Origin: Candidatus Bipolaricaulota bacterium
GTDB taxonomy: Bacteria > Bipolaricaulota > Bipolaricaulia > RBG-16-55-9
Assembly: GCA_018609825.1 (NCBI GenBank)
Contig: JAHEOA010000110.1
Location: 1-45,757, forward strand
Direction: 5' to 3'
Length of the DNA stretch: 45,757 nucleotides
A program made the translations under genes and the position numbers. The notes under the pieces are model-generated. The model was not told the DNA's origin and searched no databases. It saw nothing but the letters and a program-made list of their open reading frames with translations. Position 1 is the stretch's first letter; each line of letters begins with the position of its first letter. Shown piece after piece: positions 40,925 through 45,757 of this stretch.

Positions 40925-41614
40925 ATGACGGATCAGAGTCGCTGCCAAGTCTGCTTCAACGACCGGTGCTTTCTGCTGGATGTGAGCCGACAGGACGTCG
41001 ACTTCCATCCCGACGAGTTCACCACGCTGTTGCGCTATGAGAAGGGGCAGACGCTCTTCCAGGAGAACGAGCCGGCGTACGGGTACTTCATCATCTGCCA
41101 CGGGGCCGTCAAGCTGAGCCACCATCTGGACGACGGCCGCACCCACATCGTCGCCGTGCTCGGCCCCGGAGACCTGTTGGGGCTGGAAGCCCAAGCCACG
41201 GGCCGGTTCCGGGTCGAGGCCGAGGCGATGGCTCCCACGGAGGTCGGCTTCATCGACAAGCACGACCTGCAGTCGCTGGTGGAGCGCTTCCCCGCGCTGG
41301 CCACCGCGCTCATCGAGAAGCTGGCCGAGGAGCTGGGCGAACTCCAGGAGCGGGTCTGGGCCACGGCCCGGCCGGGGGCACCGAGTCGATTGGCCTACCT
41401 GTTGCTCGACTTGGCGGACACCCACGGTCGCGATCACCCCGAGGGCACGGAGATCGCGTTGGCGCTCACCCGCGAAGAGCTCGCCGAGATGGCCGGGGTC
41501 TCGCGCGAGACGGCCAGCCTGACGCTCAGTCGCTTCGCCAAGCGCGGCTGGATCGACGCCGAGGGCCGCCGTATCGTGGTTCGAGACGCCGAGTCGTTGA
41601 ACGCGTTGGTGTGA
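40925..41614 (+). CDS. CRP/FNR-family regulator with an N-terminal cysteine cluster
   Basis: 229 residues. The N-terminus has Cys7, Cys10 and Cys15 (CQVCFNDRC), and Cys58 lies in the cyclic-nucleotide-like beta-roll (YFIICHGAVKLSHH). This resembles FNR, where three N-terminal Cys and one internal Cys hold an oxygen-sensitive [4Fe-4S] cluster, though FNR's spacing is different. A dimerisation helix and HTH follow (LTREELAEMAGVSRETASLTLSRF). It is likely an oxygen- or redox-responsive regulator and lies directly upstream of the ferredoxin-linked oxidoreductase operon, a plausible target. Confidence 0.85.
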   Translation: MTDQSRCQVCFNDRCFLLDVSRQDVDFHPDEFTTLLRYEKGQTLFQENEPAYGYFIICHGAVKLSHHLDDGRTHIVAVLGPGDLLGLEAQATGRFRVEAEAMAPTEVGFIDKHDLQSLVERFPALATALIEKLAEELGELQERVWATARPGAPSRLAYLLLDLADTHGRDHPEGTEIALALTREELAEMAGVSRETASLTLSRFAKRGWIDAEGRRIVVRDAESLNALV

Positions 41615-41703
41615 TCGCTGCCGTCCGCCATCAAGGCCGACGGGTGTGAGAAATCCAACACGTCACTGTGAGCCAGTTCAACGCAGGCCCCCGATTGCCC
41701 GTT

Positions 41704-41754
41704 TAGAATGGTCCCATCCTGCGGTGATCGCTAACGGTAACCGCTAACGGAGAC
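41704..41754 (+). promoter_or_regulatory. -10 box and 13-base direct repeat before the kor operon
   Basis: TAGAAT at 41704-41709 is a likely -10 (the -35 is weak). About 20 bases on lie two direct copies, CGCTAACGGTAAC and CGCTAACGGAGAC (41729-41741 and 41742-41754, 11 of 13 identical), ending 13 bases before the first start codon. A protein bound here would block transcription. The fused winged helix of the next gene, or the upstream FNR-like protein, is a candidate. Confidence 0.55.
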
Positions 41755-41767
41755 GGGTGATCACAGG

Positions 41768-43633
41768 GTGGACCCCAGCCAACTGGAAGCGAAGATTCGC
41801 CAGACGCTCGCGTCGGCGGAGGCGGAGCTGCATACCGAACAGCTGGCGCAAGAGCTCCGGATCGCTCGGCACACGGCCTCCAAGTATCTGGCCATTTTGC
41901 GGGCCAAGGGCGAGATCCGTAGCCGCAAGGTCGGCAACGCCAAGCTCTGGAGCGTCGCCCCGACGGCCGACGCCACGTCGAGCCCGGATGACGCCGGGGC
42001 GGAGCACGTGTTCATGGACCTGCATCTGCCGTTGGACGACGGCGAGGCCGTTCTGGAGGCCGAGCGGTGCCTCGACTGCGGCGGCCCCTTGTCGCCGGCG
42101 CCGTGCACCACGGCCTGCCCGACCTCGATCGACGTGCCCCGCTTCATTCGTGAGATTCGCCGGGGGCGTCCGGTCGACGCGGCCCGCACGATCTTTGACG
42201 CCAACGTGTTGGGCGGCAGTTGCGCCCGCGTCTGCCCCGTCGAGGAGCTGTGCGAGGGCGCCTGCGTTCTGGAGACGGAAGGCCGGCGCGCGGTCGACAT
42301 CGGCCGGCTGCAGCGCTACGCCACCGATCGGGCCCTGGACGTCGATGAGCCCAGCCTGACCGAGATGCCCGAGACGTCGACGCACCAAGCGAGCGTCGCG
42401 GTCGTGGGCGCCGGCCCGGCGGGCCTCGGCTGCGCCGCCGAACTGGCGAGGCTCGGCCATCGCGTCGTCGTCTATGAGCGCAAGCCCCATCCCGGCGGCC
42501 TGATCACGGGGGCCATCGCTCCCTACAAGCAAGTGGTTGACCCGTTGCCCGACGAGGTCGCCCGCATCGAGTCGCTCGGCGTCGAGTTCCGCTTCGGCGT
42601 CACCGTCGGACGCGACATGACGCTGGACGCGCTGGAGCGGCGTTTCGACGCCGTCTTCCTGGGCATCGGCCTCGGCCCGGACATTCAGGCCAATCTGCCC
42701 GGCGAAGATCTCAAGGGGGTCTGGGACTCGCTCGTCTTTATTGAGCGCGTCAAGGAAGGCCGCTTCGCCGAGTTGGATCTCGGCACGCACGTTGCGATCA
42801 TCGGCGGGGGCAACACGGCCATCGACGCTGCGCGCGAGGCCAAGCGACTCGGCGTGGACAATGTGACGGTGCTGTATCGGCGCACCGAAGAGCAGATGCC
42901 CGCCTACGACCATGAGATCGAGGAGGCAAAGGCCGAGGGCGTCGACTTCCAATTCCTGACCTCCCCGACGCGCTTCGTGGGCAACGGCGAGCGCGTCGAG
43001 GGCGTGGCGTGCGTCGAGATGCGGCTCGGCGAGCCGGACGCGTCCGGTCGGCCGCGGCCCGAACCGATCGAGGATTCGAAGTTCGTCCTGGAGGCCGACA
43101 CCGTGGTCAAAGCGATCGGCCAGCGGCCCTGGACGGAGCGACTCGACGCCTGGAACCTCGATCACGACCGCGGCTGGATCGAGACGCGTCGCCGGCGCAC
43201 GAGCCGCTCGACGGTCTATGCCGGCGGCGACTGCGTCAACGGTGGCGCCACGGTCGTGGAGGCCGTGCGGGACGGCCGCTCGGCGGCGCGTCGCATGCAC
43301 GAGGCCATCGTCGGGGAGACGCTGCCCAAGCGGATCACGACGATTCGGGCCAAGACCGAGCAGGCCAACGATCGGACGTACTACGCTCAAGGGTCGGCGT
43401 ACTACGTCGGCACGGAGCCGCGGCTCTGCAAGGGCTGTGAGCTCTGCGTCAACAGTTGCCCGAAGGGCGTCCTCGATCTGGACGCCAAGGGCAAGATCGT
43501 CATGACCGACCCGAGCGCGTGCGTCTTCTGCGGGATCTGTGAAGCCCGCTGTCCCGACTTCGCCATCTGGGTGGTCAAGGACGCCGACGAGGCCACAAGC
43601 CAACGGAGCCCGGCGGAGGTGGCGCTGACATGA
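41768..43633 (+). CDS. Winged-helix + GltD-like flavoprotein + 2[4Fe-4S] ferredoxin fusion
   Basis: 621 residues from GTG 41768. Residues about 1-65 form a winged helix-turn-helix (ELHTEQLAQELRIARHTASK, then LRAKGEIRSRKVGNAKLW). From about 80 it is a glutamate synthase small-subunit/NfnB-like module: Cys101 and Cys104 (CLDCGG), CARVCPVEELCEGAC, an FAD fold (VAVVGAGPAGLGC from about 211), an NAD(P)H fold (IIGGGNTAIDAA at 345-356), and VYAGGDCVNGGATVVEAV. The C-terminus is a ferredoxin: Cys554/557/560/564 and Cys585/588/591/595. It should pass electrons between NAD(P)H and ferredoxin for the KorABC enzyme. The DNA-binding domain on such a subunit is unusual and suggests autoregulation. Confidence 0.88.
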   Translation: MDPSQLEAKIRQTLASAEAELHTEQLAQELRIARHTASKYLAILRAKGEIRSRKVGNAKLWSVAPTADATSSPDDAGAEHVFMDLHLPLDDGEAVLEAERCLDCGGPLSPAPCTTACPTSIDVPRFIREIRRGRPVDAARTIFDANVLGGSCARVCPVEELCEGACVLETEGRRAVDIGRLQRYATDRALDVDEPSLTEMPETSTHQASVAVVGAGPAGLGCAAELARLGHRVVVYERKPHPGGLITGAIAPYKQVVDPLPDEVARIESLGVEFRFGVTVGRDMTLDALERRFDAVFLGIGLGPDIQANLPGEDLKGVWDSLVFIERVKEGRFAELDLGTHVAIIGGGNTAIDAAREAKRLGVDNVTVLYRRTEEQMPAYDHEIEEAKAEGVDFQFLTSPTRFVGNGERVEGVACVEMRLGEPDASGRPRPEPIEDSKFVLEADTVVKAIGQRPWTERLDAWNLDHDRGWIETRRRRTSRSTVYAGGDCVNGGATVVEAVRDGRSAARRMHEAIVGETLPKRITTIRAKTEQANDRTYYAQGSAYYVGTEPRLCKGCELCVNSCPKGVLDLDAKGKIVMTDPSACVFCGICEARCPDFAIWVVKDADEATSQRSPAEVALT

Positions 43634-44796
43634 GCCAAGCGACCTCGACCAAGTCGACCACGCAGCAGCTCGTGCAGGGCAACGAGGCCTGCGCCTACGG
43701 GGCGCTCTACGCGGGCTGCGATTTTTACGCCGGCTATCCCATCACGCCCAGCTCCGAGGTCATGGAGATCATGAGCCTCGAGCAGCCCAAGCGCGGCGGG
43801 GCGTTCATCCAGATGGAGGACGAGATCGCCTCCGTGTCGGCCATCATCGGCGCGGCCTGGACGGGCGCGAAAGCCATGACGGCCACGAGCGGGCCCGGGT
43901 TCTCGCTCATGCAGGAAGGGCTCGGCTACGCGTGCATGACCGAGACGCCGTGCGTCATCGTGGATTCGCAGCGTGGCGGCCCCTCCACCGGGCAACCGAC
44001 CAAGCCCGCGCAAGGGGACGTGATGCAGGCGATCTGGGGCACGCACGGCGATCACCCCATTGTCGTGCTGACGGCCTCCGACGTGCGCGCGGCGTTCGAG
44101 ATGACCGTGCAGGCGTTCAACATTTCCGAACGCTTCCGCGTGCCCGTCATTCTGCTGCTCGACGAAGTCCTGTCGCACATGCGCGAGAACATGGCCTGGC
44201 CCGAGCCGGGCGAGATCGAGGTCATCGATCGAGCGCGCCCCGAGTCGTTGGAGGGCTTCGAGGCGTTCGGGGGCGCGGAGTTCGTGCCGTTCGGCGAAGG
44301 GCTGCGCTTCAACGTCACGGGGCTGTCGCACGACGGCCAGGGCCAATACATCAAGGGGACCGAAGCCGAGGCGATGTTCCGGCGCACGATGGACCGCGTC
44401 TACGGCAACGTCGAGCAGATCGCGCTCTACGACCGGATCGAGCTGGACGACGCGGAATATGTGATCGTCAGCTACGGGATCACGAGCCGAGCGGCGCTGA
44501 GCGCGGTGAAGCGCTTCCGCGCGCAGGGACAGCGCGTGGGGCTGCTCAACCTGAAGACGCTCTGGCCCTTCCCCGACTTCCTCTTTGACGAGCTTTGTGA
44601 TTGCGTGACGGCCATCCTGGTGCCGGAACTCAACCTCGGCCAGGTGGCCCGCGAGGTGAGCCGGGCGGCGGGCGAGCGGATCGAACGCGAGGTCGCTGTG
44701 GAACCGCTCTCGCGCATCGACGGACAGTTGATCACGCCGGGCCAGATTGTCGATCACATCCAGGGCTGGATCGACGAAGGAGGGCGCCATGAGTGA
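43630..44796 (+). CDS. korA: 2-oxoacid:ferredoxin oxidoreductase alpha subunit
   Basis: 388 residues, most like the 2-oxoglutarate type KorA (no fused gamma domain). GNEACAYGALYAGCDFYAGY and PITPSSEVMEIM open the pyrimidine-binding domain; ATSGPGFSLMQEGLGYACMTE and QRGGPSTGQPTKPAQGD are hallmark stretches, the latter binding CoA or substrate. The ATG overlaps the fused redox gene as ATGA. With KorB and KorC it oxidises a 2-oxoacid to acyl-CoA and CO2, or runs reductively. Whether it acts on 2-oxoglutarate, branched 2-oxoacids or pyruvate cannot be settled. Confidence 0.93.
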   Translation: MSQATSTKSTTQQLVQGNEACAYGALYAGCDFYAGYPITPSSEVMEIMSLEQPKRGGAFIQMEDEIASVSAIIGAAWTGAKAMTATSGPGFSLMQEGLGYACMTETPCVIVDSQRGGPSTGQPTKPAQGDVMQAIWGTHGDHPIVVLTASDVRAAFEMTVQAFNISERFRVPVILLLDEVLSHMRENMAWPEPGEIEVIDRARPESLEGFEAFGGAEFVPFGEGLRFNVTGLSHDGQGQYIKGTEAEAMFRRTMDRVYGNVEQIALYDRIELDDAEYVIVSYGITSRAALSAVKRFRAQGQRVGLLNLKTLWPFPDFLFDELCDCVTAILVPELNLGQVAREVSRAAGERIEREVAVEPLSRIDGQLITPGQIVDHIQGWIDEGGRHE

Positions 44797-45607
44797 GCAC
44801 TCCGGCCAATACCTGCGGGCGGACTATCTGCCGACGGTCTGGTGCCCGGGCTGCGGCAACGGCGTCATCGTCAAGTCGATAGCCGAGGCGATGGCCGACG
44901 TCGGCTGGGATCCGGACCAGACGGTCGTGGTGGGCGGCATCGGGTGTTCGGGACGGACGCCGTTCTATCTGGATGCCAACACGATGCACACCACCCACGG
45001 GCGCGCGCTGGCCTTCGCCACCGGCGTCAAGATGGCCCGACCGCGCTTCAACGTCGTCGTGACGATGGGCGACGGGGACGCCTCCGGCATTGGCGGCAAC
45101 CACTTCATTCACGCTTGCCGGCGCAACATCGACCTGACGGCGATCGTCTTTGACAACTCCATCTACGGCCAGACCGGGGGCCAACTCGCCCCGACGACGC
45201 CCACCGGCAAGGTCAGCACGACCTCGCCGCAGGGAAGCGTCGATCCGTCGTTTGATCTCTGCAAACTGGCCGAAGGGGCCGGCGCCAGCTTCGTGGCGCG
45301 CACCTCGACGTTCGACTTCCAGCAGCTGCAGGATCTGTTGGTGCAGGGATTCCGACATCGAGGGTTTGCGCTCGTCGAGGTCATGACGACGTGCCCGACC
45401 TACTACGGCCGCATGAACGGCGTCCGCGATCCCTACGCCATGCTGCGCGAGATCGAACAGATTACGCAGGGCGGCAACGGGCACTCCAACAGCCATGAAC
45501 GTCCCGTCGACATGAGCGCGCGACCGACGGGTGTGTTCGTCGAAGAGACCCGCGAGGAGTACTCCGACATCTATCGACGGCGCTGTGAGGAGGCGAGGTC
45601 CCGATGA
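44789..45607 (+). CDS. korB: 2-oxoacid:ferredoxin oxidoreductase beta subunit
   Basis: 272 residues. Thiamine diphosphate domain: GDGDASGIGGNHFIHA (about 94-109) is the GDG-x-N Mg-ThDP motif. Cys ligands for the [4Fe-4S] cluster are in VWCPGCGNGVI and GGIGCSGRTPF, with a further candidate Cys in MTTCPTYYGR. AAGGAGG lies 6 bases before ATG 44789, which overlaps korA by 8 bases. It pairs with KorA to form the active site. Confidence 0.94.
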   Translation: MSEHSGQYLRADYLPTVWCPGCGNGVIVKSIAEAMADVGWDPDQTVVVGGIGCSGRTPFYLDANTMHTTHGRALAFATGVKMARPRFNVVVTMGDGDASGIGGNHFIHACRRNIDLTAIVFDNSIYGQTGGQLAPTTPTGKVSTTSPQGSVDPSFDLCKLAEGAGASFVARTSTFDFQQLQDLLVQGFRHRGFALVEVMTTCPTYYGRMNGVRDPYAMLREIEQITQGGNGHSNSHERPVDMSARPTGVFVEETREEYSDIYRRRCEEARSR

Positions 45608-45757
45608 CGACGCGACAGGCGGCCGGTGGCCGGGTGGAGCTGCGGCTGAGCGGCGCGGGCGGCCAGGGGCTCATCACCGCCGGCGTGATTCTCTCGGAGG
45701 CGGCCGTGCGGGACGGGCTCGAGGTGGTCCAGACCCAGAGCTACGGGCCGGAGGCCC
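45604..45757 (+). CDS. korC: 2-oxoacid:ferredoxin oxidoreductase gamma subunit, 3' end cut by window
   Basis: 51 residues are visible from ATG 45604, which overlaps the korB stop by 4 bases. VELRLSGAGGQGLITAGVIL is the CoA-binding glycine loop of the gamma subunit, and QTQSYGPEA begins the conserved SYGPEARGG. About 130 more residues should follow. It completes the four-gene unit fusion-korA-korB-korC. Confidence 0.93.
   Translation, partial: MTTRQAAGGRVELRLSGAGGQGLITAGVILSEAAVRDGLEVVQTQSYGPEA

Noticed and set aside
1..45757. CRISPR arrays, insertion sequences with terminal repeats, prophage modules, biosynthetic clusters
   Set aside because: No regularly spaced repeats, transposase, phage structural genes or synthase genes were found on either strand.

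Overview
The window is a compact, GC-rich bacterial chromosome segment of 45.8 kb. It holds about 50 protein genes on both strands, many overlapping by 1-11 bases, and two tRNAs. The 5' edge cuts trmD and the 3' edge cuts korC. The order trmD - PF09936-type SPOUT methyltransferase - rplS - lepB matches, from memory, the order in Thermotoga. An SLH + coiled-coil + C-terminal membrane-segment protein suggests an outer membrane tethered to the wall. Several promoters place the -10 box 8-9 bases before the start codon (leaderless mRNAs, as is common in Deinococcus), and many proteins are rich in Asp and Glu. I infer a diderm Terrabacteria-like lineage (Bipolaricaulota, Deinococcota or Thermotogota neighbourhood), possibly salt-adapted. 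This placement is low confidence.

Layout. 1-2384: translation and secretion genes (trmD, SPOUT methyltransferase, rplS, lepB). 2511-3151: a frameshifted secreted beta-helix gene. 3391-4122: the SLH protein. 4196-6017: tig-clpP on the minus strand. 6145-10561: ion transport (SLC13-type permease, tandem UspA, CPA2 antiporter with RCK domains). 10570-13007: a small hypothetical gene, a HAD-like protein lacking its nucleophile, osmC, and a secreted DUF4397 protein. 13142-18287: polX, and the minus-strand run tatA-like - glgP - histone-deacetylase-like gene, preceded by a leader with a strongly self-complementary 211-base element. 18738-22785: PolB-like exonuclease, phosphodiesterase, DsrE protein, DUF84 NTPase, HU, methyltransferase, acylphosphatase. 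23054-26791: patatin, ANKH-like transporter, GDT1/TMEM165 protein, DUF488. 26792-29891: an accessory-looking stretch with a minimal tyrosine recombinase, tRNA-Ile and tRNA-Ala without rRNA genes, and a ParA plus ribbon-helix-helix pair. 29968-36317: glnS-aldolase-trmI, an orphan RHH protein, P1 peptidase and M32 carboxypeptidase. 36472-45757: central metabolism and redox (OsmC-like protein, PPC-like secreted protein, pckA-rpiA, UspA, FNR-like regulator, and a 2-oxoacid:ferredoxin oxidoreductase operon).

The most unusual object is the first gene of that last operon (41768-43633). It fuses an N-terminal winged-helix DNA-binding domain to a GltD/NfnB-like flavoprotein with a C-terminal 2[4Fe-4S] ferredoxin. 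It lies just downstream of a -10 box and a 13-base direct repeat, so the redox subunit may control its own operon. Second is the unidentified structured leader RNA before tatA-glgP, and third the tatA-like protein whose soluble part is a 30-residue tandem repeat.
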